From: Guptibacillus algicola
GTDB lineage: Bacteria > Bacillota > Bacilli > Bacillales > Guptibacillaceae
Length of the DNA: 64,000 nt
Direction of reading: 5' to 3'
Assembly: GCF_020171805.1 (NCBI RefSeq)
Contig: NZ_JAIVAF010000003.1
Location: 1,116,001-1,180,000 of the forward strand
The notes under the pieces were generated by a model. That model did no database searches. It saw only the letters and a program-made list of their open reading frames with translations, and had not been told where the DNA came from. Positions 18,290 through 26,584 of the stretch are shown here, piece by piece; the stretch's first letter is position 1; every line of letters begins with the position of its first letter. The translations under genes and the position numbers were made by a program.

Positions 18290-18295
18290 TATAAT
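18290..18295 (+). promoter_or_regulatory. Extended -10 promoter for the DCC protein gene
   Basis: TATAAT at 18290-18295 is preceded by TGG, an extended -10 arrangement, 38 bp before the ATG at 18334. No good -35 is visible. Confidence 0.4.
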
Positions 18296-18333
18296 ATAAA
18301 TGTGAAATAGTGAACATGATGGGTGGGAGTAAA

Positions 18334-18735
18334 ATGGAGCGTAGATCTAATATCATATTATTTGATGGCGTATGCAACCTTTGCAACGGGTTCGTTCAGT
18401 TCATGTTAAAACACGATAAAAATCATGTTTTTCATTTCGCATCACTTCAGTCCAATGCAGCCAACAAGCTGTTAAATGAGTTACAAGTACACGACCTTTC
18501 AGACAGTATCGTCGTAATCGAGGATGGCCAAGTATTGGTGAAATCACAAGCTGTACTATACATATGTAAAAAGCTTGGTGGTAGATTTAATTTACTAAGG
18601 ATAGGCTTGATCTTGCCTCATTTCATTCGAGATTTCATATATGATCTTATTGCGAAGAGAAGGTATTTACTGTTCGGAAAGAAGGAATCTTGTATGCTGC
18701 CAAATCCTAAGTACAAGAAAAGATTTTTAGAGTGA
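18334..18735 (+). CDS. Thiol-disulfide oxidoreductase, DCC family (YuxK-like)
   Basis: A 133-residue DUF393 protein. The family-defining LFDGVCNLCNGFVQF with the D-x-C-x(2)-C motif is at residues 8-22, and later conserved RYLLFGKKESCMLP closes the fold. The family is predicted to have thiol-disulfide redox activity; physiological partners are unknown. The ATG at 18334 is chosen because GGTGGGAG lies just upstream; ATG 18310 is less well placed. It is followed at once by a 21-bp stem-loop that was evidently its terminator but has been separated from its T-tract by a repeat element. Confidence 0.82.
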   Translation: MERRSNIILFDGVCNLCNGFVQFMLKHDKNHVFHFASLQSNAANKLLNELQVHDLSDSIVVIEDGQVLVKSQAVLYICKKLGGRFNLLRIGLILPHFIRDFIYDLIAKRRYLLFGKKESCMLPNPKYKKRFLE

Positions 18736-18737
18736 GA

Positions 18738-18758
18738 GGACTAACATTGTGTTAGTCT
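18738..18758. repeat. Left copy of duplicated terminator stem-loop
   Basis: GGACTAACA-TTG-TGTTAGTCT directly follows the DCC gene. It is identical to 19209-19229 but is followed by CAGTTTG rather than T residues. I read it as the left target-site duplicate of the repeat element 18759-19208. Confidence 0.75.
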
Positions 18759-18797
18759 CAGTTTGTAGAGAAACTTGATTAATATGTTCCCTATGCC

Positions 18798-18921
18798 GTA
18801 GGAGTTTGAATACCACAAGACTCCTGTGGACGAACGCCCGAGCCTCATCGTGGACAAAAAGCGTCCACTCCGAGTCTCGAACGCCCGTTTTTCACGGGAG
18901 TCAAGTGGTATTCACTCCTAC
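18798..18921. repeat. GC-rich inverted-repeat block A
   Basis: The arms GTAGGAGTTTGAATACCAC and GTGGTATTCACTCCTAC enclose a second-level hairpin with GCGTCCAC and GTGGAC. Half of this block recurs at 48425-48475 (opposite strand), and a shorter cousin is at 9573-9638. Confidence 0.7.
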
Positions 18922-19038
18922 TAGGTAGCAATCAATCAAAACAAACTTTCCGACTGATTATGATTAAGTAGTCCTCTGTTTTATATCCCTAAAAGTAATT
19001 TAATGGCTTTTCTTGTTTTCAAAACTAAATATTAATGC

Positions 19039-19170
19039 TGATTGGAGCGGAAGGAAGCTTGACTCCTGCGGGACGTGCGGGACAGGTGAGACCCCACAGG
19101 AGCGTTTTGAAAGCGACGAGGAGACTCACCGCCCGCCCCGCGGAAAGCGAGCATCCTGAAGCGGAAATCA
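19039..19170. repeat. GC-rich inverted-repeat block B
   Basis: It is bounded by TGATT and AATCA and contains GACTCCTGCGGG, GGTGAGAC/GACTCACC and CCGCCCGCCCCGCGGAAAGC. Such GACTCCTGCGGG-type palindromes are common intergenic repeats in Bacillaceae. Its right half recurs almost unchanged at 48330-48403 on the opposite strand. Confidence 0.7.
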
Positions 19171-19208
19171 CCTCACTATCCTGTCTTTAAGACTTTCTCA
19201 ACAATCTG

Positions 19209-19236
19209 GGACTAACATTGTGTTAGTCTTTTTTTA
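19209..19236 (+). terminator. Right copy of the duplicated stem-loop with T-tract
   Basis: The same GACTAACA-TTG-TGTTAGTC hairpin as at 18738-18758, here followed by TTTTTTTATTT, so it is the functional terminator copy. Confidence 0.8.
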
Positions 19237-19367
19237 TTTCATGACACTTTGAATGTTTTTAGCCAAAATAATTTGACATTATGTATAGTGCTAAGCGTCT
19301 CGCAATCTTCTACACTTTTTATAGAAAGAAAATTCAGTCAATTATCCAGATTAGGAGGTCTCTACAT

Positions 19368-20258
19368 ATGGCGGATCAAGTAAAGATTGGGCTCATTCAA
19401 GCTAAGAACGATGTAGACGGTAGTGAAGCGGTTGAAAAACATAAAGAGGTAGCTATTGAAAAACACATACGTCTCGTTAAGGAAGCAAGCGATCGTGGAG
19501 CACAAATCGTATGTTTGCAAGAAATCTTTTATGGTCCTTATTTCTGTGCTGAACAAAATAAAAAGTGGTACGATGCAGCAGAAGAAATTCCGGACGGACC
19601 AACTACCAAAAGATTTCAAGCTCTCGCGAGAGAACTAGGAATCGTTATCGTCCTTCCAATTTATGAGCGTGAGGGAATCTCCACTTATTACAACACAGCT
19701 GCAGTGATCGATGCAGATGGTTCATACCTAGGAAAATATCGTAAGCAACACATACCTCAAGTGGCTGTTGGGGATAATGGCCATGGTTTCTGGGAGAAAT
19801 ACTATTTCAAACCTGGTAATCTAGGATACCCAGTGTTCGATACCGCATTCGGTAAAGTAGGCGTCTATATTTGTTATGACAGACATTTTCCTGAGGGAGC
19901 TCGTTTATTAGGATTGAACGGTGCTGAGATTGTGTTCAATCCATCCGCTACTGTTGCAGGACTTTCTGAATATTTATGGAAGCTTGAGCAGCCAGCACAT
20001 GCTGTTGCAAATGGCTATTATCTTGGGGCTATCAATCGGGTAGGAATGGAAGGGCCATGGAACATGGGGGAATTTTATGGTCAATCCTATCTTGTTGATC
20101 CACGAGGAAATTTTGTTGCGACAGGTTCAAGGGATCAGGACGAGGTTATTATCGGAGTAGTAGATAAGAAGCTAATCCGTGAAGTTCGAGACTTATGGCA
20201 ATTTTATAGAGATCGACGCCCGGAAACGTATGATGAAATGACGTCGTTGTTACCGTAA
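19368..20258 (+). CDS. Nitrilase-family beta-ureidopropionase
   Basis: A 296-residue carbon-nitrogen hydrolase. The catalytic triad is visible as Glu in VCLQEIFYGPYF, Lys in YRKQHIPQ and Cys in VYICYDRHFPEGARL. The long insert and the C-terminal RDLWQFYRDRRPETYDEM are typical of N-carbamoyl-beta-alanine (and N-carbamoyl-D-amino acid) amidohydrolases. Reaction: N-carbamoyl-beta-alanine to beta-alanine, CO2 and ammonia, the last step of reductive uracil breakdown. Context with preTA and dihydropyrimidinase supports this specificity. The start at 19368 is set by AGGAGG 9 bp upstream; an upstream in-frame ATG at 19281 has no such site. Confidence 0.88.
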   Translation: MADQVKIGLIQAKNDVDGSEAVEKHKEVAIEKHIRLVKEASDRGAQIVCLQEIFYGPYFCAEQNKKWYDAAEEIPDGPTTKRFQALARELGIVIVLPIYEREGISTYYNTAAVIDADGSYLGKYRKQHIPQVAVGDNGHGFWEKYYFKPGNLGYPVFDTAFGKVGVYICYDRHFPEGARLLGLNGAEIVFNPSATVAGLSEYLWKLEQPAHAVANGYYLGAINRVGMEGPWNMGEFYGQSYLVDPRGNFVATGSRDQDEVIIGVVDKKLIREVRDLWQFYRDRRPETYDEMTSLLP

Positions 20259-20324
20259 TAAAAGGCAGCAGGTGTAGGCATGAAAATACACCTGCTTTTT
20301 ATTTTAACTAAGGGGGACACGTTC

Positions 20325-21689
20325 ATGAGTACTCTTGAATCATCATTACCTGACAAGTTCAAAGCCAACTTCAAAGAAGTCGAACTGCCACTTTCTGACC
20401 AGGAAGCCTCACAAGAAGCTAATCGATGTTTATATTGTTACGATGCTCCGTGTATTACAGCTTGTCCAACTGGAATCGATATACCGTCATTTATAAAGAA
20501 GATTGCTTCAGGAAATATGAAAGGTTCAGCCACTACGATTATGTCCGCAAATCCGGTAGGAGCAAGTTGTGCTAGAGTTTGCCCCACTGAAGAACTATGT
20601 GAAGGAGCATGTGTATTAAACCATTCCACAAAGCCTATTTTAATCGGTAACTTACAACGGTACGCGACGGATTGGGCTATGAGGAACGATCAGGTTTTAT
20701 TTAAAAAGGGAGAGCCAAACGGTAAAAAGATCGCAATCGTTGGTGGAGGACCAGGTGGGCTTTCTGCTGCTAGAGAGCTTGCATTACTCGGTTATGAAGT
20801 GACGATTTATGAAGCTGAGAAAGAAGCAGGCGGATTGGATACGTTTGGTATTGTTTCATTCAGACTCCCTAAGAAAATCTCTCTTTGGGAAGTAGATCAG
20901 GTTAAAAAACTTGGTGTGACGATAAAGACGAGTGTGAAAGTAGGTAAGGACATTGGTTTTGATGAACTGCTTGAAACAAACGAAAGAGTCATCCTAGCGA
21001 TCGGAATGGCAAACGTCCCCAATTTAAACATAGCTGGGGAAAATCTTAAAGGTGTTCACGATGCGATCGATCTTGTAAGAAGTACAAAATCACCTCCGAT
21101 GCCTACACATATGGAAGGAAAAAGAGTCATTGTAATCGGAGCAGGTAACACCGCGATCGACGGTGCAACATGCTCAGTCAGACTCGGTGCTGAAAATGTG
21201 AAGATTGTTTACCGACGCACCGAGAAAGAAATGACAGCGTATGATTTCGAATACGAATTTGCAAAACAAGATGGCGTTGAATTTCGCTGGTTAACGCAAC
21301 CCATCGAAATAATGGGTGATACAGAAGGTAACGTTACTGGTTTAAAGTGTGTAAAAATGCAGCTCGGTGGGCCGTCGAGTGACGGAAGAAGAAAACCAGA
21401 ACCTGTACCAGACTCCGATTTCATCATCGAATGTGATGCTGTTGTAAAAGCAATTGGTCAAAAACGTCACCTAGAACTGATTGAGAAACTTGGGTTAGCT
21501 CATAATGATGGTGTCGTAATGATCAACAAGGATTCGATGCAAACATCAAACTCAAGGGTCTATGCATGTGGAGATGTTATTTTTGGCAAGGGACAAGGTG
21601 AAGCGATGGTCGTTTCGGCAGCACAACAGGGGAAAACAGCCGCTTACCATGTACATGAAAGCTTGAAGGAAATGTATTCAGCTCAATAA
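20325..21689 (+). CDS. preT: Dihydropyrimidine dehydrogenase (NAD+) subunit PreT
   Basis: A 454-residue flavoprotein related to GltB/DPD N-terminal half. The N-terminal cysteine clusters (CLYCYDAPCITACPTGI; CARVCPTEELCEGAC) bind 4Fe-4S. FAD- and NAD(P)-binding motifs GGGPGGLSAARE (about residue 143) and GAGNTAIDGA follow, then the C-terminal YACGDV FAD motif. With PreA it interconverts uracil or thymine and 5,6-dihydropyrimidine. The ATG at 20325 is preferred (GGGGGAC upstream) over ATG 20280. It is followed by preA after 15 bp. Confidence 0.9.
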   Translation: MSTLESSLPDKFKANFKEVELPLSDQEASQEANRCLYCYDAPCITACPTGIDIPSFIKKIASGNMKGSATTIMSANPVGASCARVCPTEELCEGACVLNHSTKPILIGNLQRYATDWAMRNDQVLFKKGEPNGKKIAIVGGGPGGLSAARELALLGYEVTIYEAEKEAGGLDTFGIVSFRLPKKISLWEVDQVKKLGVTIKTSVKVGKDIGFDELLETNERVILAIGMANVPNLNIAGENLKGVHDAIDLVRSTKSPPMPTHMEGKRVIVIGAGNTAIDGATCSVRLGAENVKIVYRRTEKEMTAYDFEYEFAKQDGVEFRWLTQPIEIMGDTEGNVTGLKCVKMQLGGPSSDGRRKPEPVPDSDFIIECDAVVKAIGQKRHLELIEKLGLAHNDGVVMINKDSMQTSNSRVYACGDVIFGKGQGEAMVVSAAQQGKTAAYHVHESLKEMYSAQ

Positions 21690-21704
21690 GAAAGGGGAAT
21701 GACA

Positions 21705-22985
21705 ATGGCAGATTTAAGGACTAACCTTGCAGGAATAACGTCACCAAATCCATTTTGGCTGGCTTCAGCTCCACCAACAAATTCTGGCTACCAAGTGCAG
21801 CGCGCATTTGAAGCAGGTTGGGGAGGCGCGGTTTGGAAGACTCTCGGAGATCCTATTTTAAATGTGTCTTCACGGTACGCAGCCGTTAATTTTAATGGTC
21901 AAAGAGTAGCTGGTTTTAACAATATCGAATTGATTACAGATCGACCATTAGAAGTAAATCTAAAAGAAATCTATGAAACAAAGAAACGTTTCCCAGGACA
22001 CGCTGTCATTGCATCTCTCATGGTAGAACCAAAGCAGGAAGCGTGGCACGAAATCGTTAAGAAAGCTGAAGCTGCAGGTGTAGACGGACTGGAATTAAAC
22101 TTCGGCTGTCCCCATGGAATGGCAGAAAGAGGGATGGGCTCTGCATCTGGTCAAGTTCCTGAATTAGTAGAAAAACAGACCACTTGGGCAAAAGAAGCTG
22201 CAGAAACGCCAGTAATCGTGAAATTAACACCGAACATAACTGATATTACGGCTACAGCTGAAGCAGCTGTTAGGGGTGGCGCTGATGCTGTAAGCATGAT
22301 CAACACGATCAATAGCCTTGCTGGTGTTGACATCGACTCGTGGTTACCCATTCCAAATGTAAGCGGAAAAGGAGCTCACGGTGGATACTGTGGTCCAGCA
22401 GTAAAGCCAATCGCATTAAACATGGTAAGTGAATGTGCGAGAAACAGTCGCATAAACGTTCCGATATCTGGGATGGGCGGGGTTTCTAACTGGCAGAATG
22501 CAGTTGAATTCATGCTGATGGGCGCTAGTAACGTTCAAATATGTACAGCTGCGATGCACCATGGCTTTCGAATTGTGGACGATCTAATCGAAGGCCTATC
22601 AAACTACCTTGATGAAAGAGGTATCCTATCTATACAAGACATCATAGGGAAATCGGTCCCAACATATTCCGATTGGGGAAACCTCGATTTAAACTATAAT
22701 GTTGTCGCGAGAATTAACAATGACGTTTGTATCAATTGTAATAAGTGTCATATTGCATGTGAAGATACCTCTCATCAATGTATCGATATGTTGAATGATG
22801 GGAATGGCAATCCTATTCTACGTGTAAGAGAAGAAGATTGCGTAGGTTGTAACTTATGTTCAATCGTTTGTCCAGTGGATGGAGCAATCGATATGATCGA
22901 AGTTCCTCAAGAACTGCCTTCAATGACTTGGAATGAACGTCAGTCACTATTAGGTTCACTAAAAGACTGTAAAATCACAAAGTAA
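21705..22985 (+). CDS. preA: Dihydropyrimidine dehydrogenase (NAD+) subunit PreA
   Basis: A 426-residue protein. A dihydroorotate-dehydrogenase-like FMN barrel (residues 1-310; SPNPFWLASAPPTNSGYQ, LNFGCPHGMAERGMG, PVIVKLTPN) is followed by a ferredoxin domain with two 4Fe-4S motifs, CINCNKCHIAC and CVGCNLCSIVCP. The barrel holds the pyrimidine site and PreT supplies electrons. ATG 21705 is preferred over ATG 21699 because it gives a normal 7-bp spacing to AAAGGGG. The gene order preT-preA-dihydropyrimidinase is conserved in many bacteria. Confidence 0.92.
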   Translation: MADLRTNLAGITSPNPFWLASAPPTNSGYQVQRAFEAGWGGAVWKTLGDPILNVSSRYAAVNFNGQRVAGFNNIELITDRPLEVNLKEIYETKKRFPGHAVIASLMVEPKQEAWHEIVKKAEAAGVDGLELNFGCPHGMAERGMGSASGQVPELVEKQTTWAKEAAETPVIVKLTPNITDITATAEAAVRGGADAVSMINTINSLAGVDIDSWLPIPNVSGKGAHGGYCGPAVKPIALNMVSECARNSRINVPISGMGGVSNWQNAVEFMLMGASNVQICTAAMHHGFRIVDDLIEGLSNYLDERGILSIQDIIGKSVPTYSDWGNLDLNYNVVARINNDVCINCNKCHIACEDTSHQCIDMLNDGNGNPILRVREEDCVGCNLCSIVCPVDGAIDMIEVPQELPSMTWNERQSLLGSLKDCKITK

Positions 22986-23001
22986 TTAGAGGGGGAGTAT
23001 C

Positions 23002-24420
23002 ATGAACAAGATTATCCGTAATGGTACGATTGTTACTGCAAGCGAGACCTATCAGGCAGACATCCTTATTAAGAAGGGCAAGATCGATACGATTGGAACG
23101 GCATTGAAAGATGAAGGTGCAGAGGAAATCGATGCGAAAGGGTGCTACGTATTTCCAGGTGGTGTTGATCCACACACACATCTTGAAATGCCATTCGGTG
23201 GGACCGTATCAAAGGATGATTTTGAAACAGGCACGATTGCAGCGGCCTTTGGTGGAACAACTTCTGTTATCGATTTCTGCTTAACAGAAAAAGGGAAACC
23301 ATTATCTGATGCAGTAAAAACTTGGCATGCGAAATCAAAAGATAAATCAGTCATCGACTATAGCTTCCACTTAATGATCAGTGAAATGAACGATAAAGTA
23401 TTGAATGAATTACCAGAAATCATAAAGAATGAAGGAATTACGTCATTCAAAGTATTTATGGCATATAAAAATGTTTTTCAATCAGATGATGAGACGCTTT
23501 ATCGAACGCTTCTTGCTGCTAAAGATCTCGGGGCACTCGTGATGGTACATGCTGAGAATGGCGACGTCATTGAATATTTAACAAAAGAAGCACTATCGAA
23601 AGGACAAACAGAACCAATTTATCACGCACTAACAAGGCCACCAGAGGTTGAAGGAGAAGCGACTGGACGTGCTGCTCAACTAACAGGACTAGCAAACTCA
23701 CAGCTTTATGTCGTTCATGTAAGCTGTAAAGAAGCAGCAGACAAAATCGCTGAAGCAAGGAAGAAAGGATACGATGTTCACGGAGAAACGTGTCCGCAAT
23801 ACTTAGTTCTCGACCAAACGTATTTAGAAAAGCCGGATTTTGAAGGTGCAAAGTATGTTTGGAGTCCACCACTTAGAGAAAAGTGGAATCAAGATGCATT
23901 ATGGAATGCACTTAGGACTGGTGAACTTCAAACCATCGGCTCTGATCAATGCTCTTTCGACTTTAGAGGACAAAAAGATTTAGGACGAGATGATTTCACT
24001 AAAATACCGAATGGTGGACCGATGATTGAAGATCGCTTTAGTATCTTATTTTCGGAAGGTGTTTTAAAAGGAAGAATTTCTTTAAATCAGTTTGTTGATA
24101 TTACATCAACTCGATCAGCTAAGCTTTTTGGTATTTTCCCAAAGAAGGGTACGATTGCGGTTGGCGCTGACGCCGACGTTGTCATTTTCAATCCAGAAGT
24201 TAAGAGAAAGATATCAGCAGCAACGCACCATATGGCTGTCGATTATAACGCGTTTGAAGGGATGGAAGTCACAGGAGAACCAGTGTCAGTGCTCGTAAGA
24301 GGAGAATATATCATTCGCAACAAGCAGTTCGTTGGAACCCCAGGGTCTGGCCAGTATATGAAGAGGGCTAAGTACGGACAGCTCAGTAAAGCGGCAGACA
24401 ACACCATAACCATACAATAA
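23002..24420 (+). CDS. hydA: Dihydropyrimidinase
   Basis: A 472-residue amidohydrolase-superfamily enzyme that opens dihydrouracil to N-carbamoyl-beta-alanine. The metal ligands are His58 and His60 in DPHTHLEMPF, the carboxylated Lys150 in SFKVFMAYKN, the His in VHAENGD and in VVHVSCKEA, and the Asp in IGSDQCSF. Length is normal for D-hydantoinase/dihydropyrimidinase. It is placed between preA and the permease, so the pathway assignment is strong. The ribosome binding site is GAGGGGGAG. Confidence 0.93.
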   Translation: MNKIIRNGTIVTASETYQADILIKKGKIDTIGTALKDEGAEEIDAKGCYVFPGGVDPHTHLEMPFGGTVSKDDFETGTIAAAFGGTTSVIDFCLTEKGKPLSDAVKTWHAKSKDKSVIDYSFHLMISEMNDKVLNELPEIIKNEGITSFKVFMAYKNVFQSDDETLYRTLLAAKDLGALVMVHAENGDVIEYLTKEALSKGQTEPIYHALTRPPEVEGEATGRAAQLTGLANSQLYVVHVSCKEAADKIAEARKKGYDVHGETCPQYLVLDQTYLEKPDFEGAKYVWSPPLREKWNQDALWNALRTGELQTIGSDQCSFDFRGQKDLGRDDFTKIPNGGPMIEDRFSILFSEGVLKGRISLNQFVDITSTRSAKLFGIFPKKGTIAVGADADVVIFNPEVKRKISAATHHMAVDYNAFEGMEVTGEPVSVLVRGEYIIRNKQFVGTPGSGQYMKRAKYGQLSKAADNTITIQ

Positions 24421-24444
24421 GCAGTGTATAAAGGAGATAGCTGA

Positions 24445-25926
24445 ATGAAAAAAGAGGAAAGCTATTTAAAATCACCTGACTTATTGCCAATTGCTCATAA
24501 AGACAAGAAAATTGGCACGACTGGTTTTGCGATGATGTGGGTCGGCATGGCTGTTGTGCTTGCAGCGTTTGCTATCGGGGGAGCAGGTGTACAATCACTC
24601 TCACTAACATGGGTAGTTCTCGCAACGTTGATCGGCACAATTGCAATCGGTCTCTTTATCACCATCATTGGTGATATAGGGATTGAGCATGGTCTATCAT
24701 TTCCCGTGTATATGAGAGCTCCCTTTGGAACTCTAGGTACGCATATTCCTTCCATTGTGAGGGGGTTAGCTGCATCGTTCTGGTTTGGAATCAATACATA
24801 TTTTGGTTCCACGGCTATGAATGCGATTTTAAATGTATTGTTTGGATTTGATAACTGGTTTGTTTGTTTCTTGATTTTCGCAACGGTTCAATTAGTCAAT
24901 ACGTCGCTCGGGATCAAAGCTGTCGAAAGGTTTGCTGATCTAGCAGCACCCGTTATTATTCTAATTTCGGTATGGATGTATATCTCTCTTTCCGATCAAG
25001 CTCTTGCACAAGGTAGAGAAGTATGGAGCTGGATTGAAAACCCCGTAACGGGAGGAGTGGCACTATCAGCCTTTCTGGTAGTTATCTTTAGTAACATGGG
25101 TTTCTGGGCAACGATTTCAGCAGATATCCCTTCTATTTCACGTTTTATTAAAGCTCCGCAGTTTGAAAGAAGCTGGCTTAAGCGAAACAAAGGAACGTTG
25201 ATCGGAAGTGTAATTGCCTTGCCACTTACACAAACGTTCATGGTCATCATTGGAGGAGTATCTTATATTGCAGTATCGAATTATGATCCCGTTGTTGCGT
25301 TGCAAGAAGCTGCGACAGGTTTAGTACTTGGAATTTTACTACTGATGATCGTCTTAGCACAGTGGTCTACGAACGTATCTGCTAACCTCGTTCCTGCGGC
25401 TACAATCTTTTCAAACGTGGGAGGACCAAAAGTTCCTTTTTGGGCTGGCGTATTTATTGCAGGAATTGTAGGTTCTGTTGTTCAACCATGGAGCTTATTC
25501 AATATACTCATACCAATTTTACTCGTTGTCGGTGGCATCTTATCGTCAATCATCGGTATATTGTACTGTGATTATTATGTCCTACGAAAACGAAGAGTGA
25601 ATGTACCAGATTTATATGAAGCTAACGGACAGTTCCGTTACGCTAGCGGTGTAAACCTTGCAGGATTAATCGCCTGGGTAATAGGAGGTGTAGCTGCTTA
25701 TTATCTTTCTACTTATTCTTTCTTAGTAGGTTTCGTTGTCGGTGCTATTGCTTACTACTTTTTAGCGAAGTTCTGGTGGTTTAAAAAATACACACAAGCA
25801 GAAATAATCGATCCAAGTGACGAGAAATATTTAGGTCTTACTGTAGGAAGAGATTGGGTGATTGAGACAGACACAGAAAAGGTTTCAGTGAAAGAAGTAG
25901 GAAGCGCAATCGAGAAAGGGAGGTAA
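24445..25926 (+). CDS. NCS1-family nucleobase permease
   Basis: A 493-residue integral membrane protein with about 12 hydrophobic segments. NCS1 (nucleobase:cation symporter-1) features include the N-terminal helix GTTGFAMMWVGMAVVLAAFAIGG, the substrate-region segment PVYMRAPFGTLGTHIPS, and NMGFWATISADIPSISRF. Members import uracil, hydantoins, allantoin or purines. Placement directly downstream of dihydropyrimidinase and upstream of the regulator suggests a uracil/thymine or dihydropyrimidine substrate, but specificity cannot be read from sequence. Confidence 0.85.
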   Translation: MKKEESYLKSPDLLPIAHKDKKIGTTGFAMMWVGMAVVLAAFAIGGAGVQSLSLTWVVLATLIGTIAIGLFITIIGDIGIEHGLSFPVYMRAPFGTLGTHIPSIVRGLAASFWFGINTYFGSTAMNAILNVLFGFDNWFVCFLIFATVQLVNTSLGIKAVERFADLAAPVIILISVWMYISLSDQALAQGREVWSWIENPVTGGVALSAFLVVIFSNMGFWATISADIPSISRFIKAPQFERSWLKRNKGTLIGSVIALPLTQTFMVIIGGVSYIAVSNYDPVVALQEAATGLVLGILLLMIVLAQWSTNVSANLVPAATIFSNVGGPKVPFWAGVFIAGIVGSVVQPWSLFNILIPILLVVGGILSSIIGILYCDYYVLRKRRVNVPDLYEANGQFRYASGVNLAGLIAWVIGGVAAYYLSTYSFLVGFVVGAIAYYFLAKFWWFKKYTQAEIIDPSDEKYLGLTVGRDWVIETDTEKVSVKEVGSAIEKGR

Positions 25927-25930
25927 TGGG

Positions 25931-26161
25931 ATGGGTGAGCACGAACAATATGTTATAGAACGAGAGAAAATAGACTATTTTATTGATAGAGGATATAAAA
26001 TTAATGGTGTTCTAGAAAATTTAGAAGGTGCATTTATCGAATTTAAAATGAACACTGATGAGAAGGAGGAAGAGTCAATAGAAACCCTCCACATTAAGAC
26101 AGCTAATGGAAGGAAATACTTTTCTGCACTTCTTTTAAAGCAGATTCAATCTGTATCCTAG
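25931..26161 (+). CDS. Hypothetical protein in pyrimidine operon, 76 aa
   Basis: Not recognised. A small soluble acidic protein (MGEHEQYVIEREKIDYFIDRGYKI...), predicted mixed alpha/beta, with no cysteine pairs or membrane segment. It starts 4 bp after the permease stop with GGGAGG 7 bp upstream, so it is well translated and coupled. Alternating charged/hydrophobic pattern near its end (ETLHIKTANGRKYFSALLLKQIQSV) suggests beta strands. Function unknown; co-transcription with catabolic genes is the only clue. Confidence 0.7.
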   Translation: MGEHEQYVIEREKIDYFIDRGYKINGVLENLEGAFIEFKMNTDEKEEESIETLHIKTANGRKYFSALLLKQIQSVS

Positions 26162-26173
26162 AGGAGGATGTGT

Positions 26174-26416
26174 ATGGAATACAACTTGTATTCTAAGGAC
26201 AGCGCTTATCCTTGTGAAGTGACGATTGACGATGAAAACGGTCGATATATGATTCGCAAAGCTGATACGAGTGGAGAAGTATTTAATTCAGTCGAAGACT
26301 TGACAGTTTGGATCAGAGCGAACTGGAAAGAGGATGACTTCAGAAGTAGAAAGCAATACAATTACTTATTAGAAATTCTAGAGGAAATGGAAGGTAGAGA
26401 AGATACTGGGCAGTAG
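26174..26416 (+). CDS. Hypothetical protein in pyrimidine operon, 80 aa
   Basis: Not recognised. A small acidic protein (MEYNLYSKDSAYPCEVTIDDENGRYMI...), with a single Cys and an amphipathic C-terminal helix. The ATG at 26174 is 6 bp from GAGGAGG; the ATG at 26168 touches that site and is unlikely. It follows the 76-residue gene by 12 bp and ends inside the stem of the operon terminator. The two small genes form an unexplained pair at the end of the pyrimidine catabolic transcript. Confidence 0.7.
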   Translation: MEYNLYSKDSAYPCEVTIDDENGRYMIRKADTSGEVFNSVEDLTVWIRANWKEDDFRSRKQYNYLLEILEEMEGREDTGQ

Positions 26417-26433
26417 CCCGGTATTTTTTTTTG
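26403..26433 (+). terminator. Terminator of the pyrimidine operon
   Basis: ATACTGGGC-AGTA-GCCCGGTAT (one G:T pair) followed by a run of T residues. The stop codon of the last gene (26414-26416) is in the hairpin loop. Confidence 0.85.
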
Positions 26434-26584
26434 ACTATAATTAATTTCAATTACCGTACTATTTTGAATATTTTGAAGGATTTATGAACAAGTAAGTGTA
26501 ACTATAACACATAGAACAAAAAATGTATCTCCTAAAAGTAACCTTTCAAATAGAGCAGATGACTGAGTGATAGGGGGAGAAAAG

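Larger units (their letters stand above)
18759..19208. mobile_element. MITE-like element, 450 bp, inserted in a terminator
   Basis: No open frame of note lies here. The ends are inverted repeats: CAGTTTGTAGAGAAA at the left and, read inward from the right, CAGATTGTTGAGAAA (13/15 identical). The element is bordered exactly by two identical 21-bp copies of a terminator stem-loop. Inside are two GC-rich imperfect hairpin blocks (18798-18921 and 19039-19170) separated by AT-rich DNA. There is no transposase, so it would be non-autonomous. The same termini and parts of both blocks recur inverted at 48281-48510. This accounts for most of the non-coding stretch 18736-19367; the remainder (19237-19367) is the leader of the pyrimidine genes. 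Confidence 0.7.
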
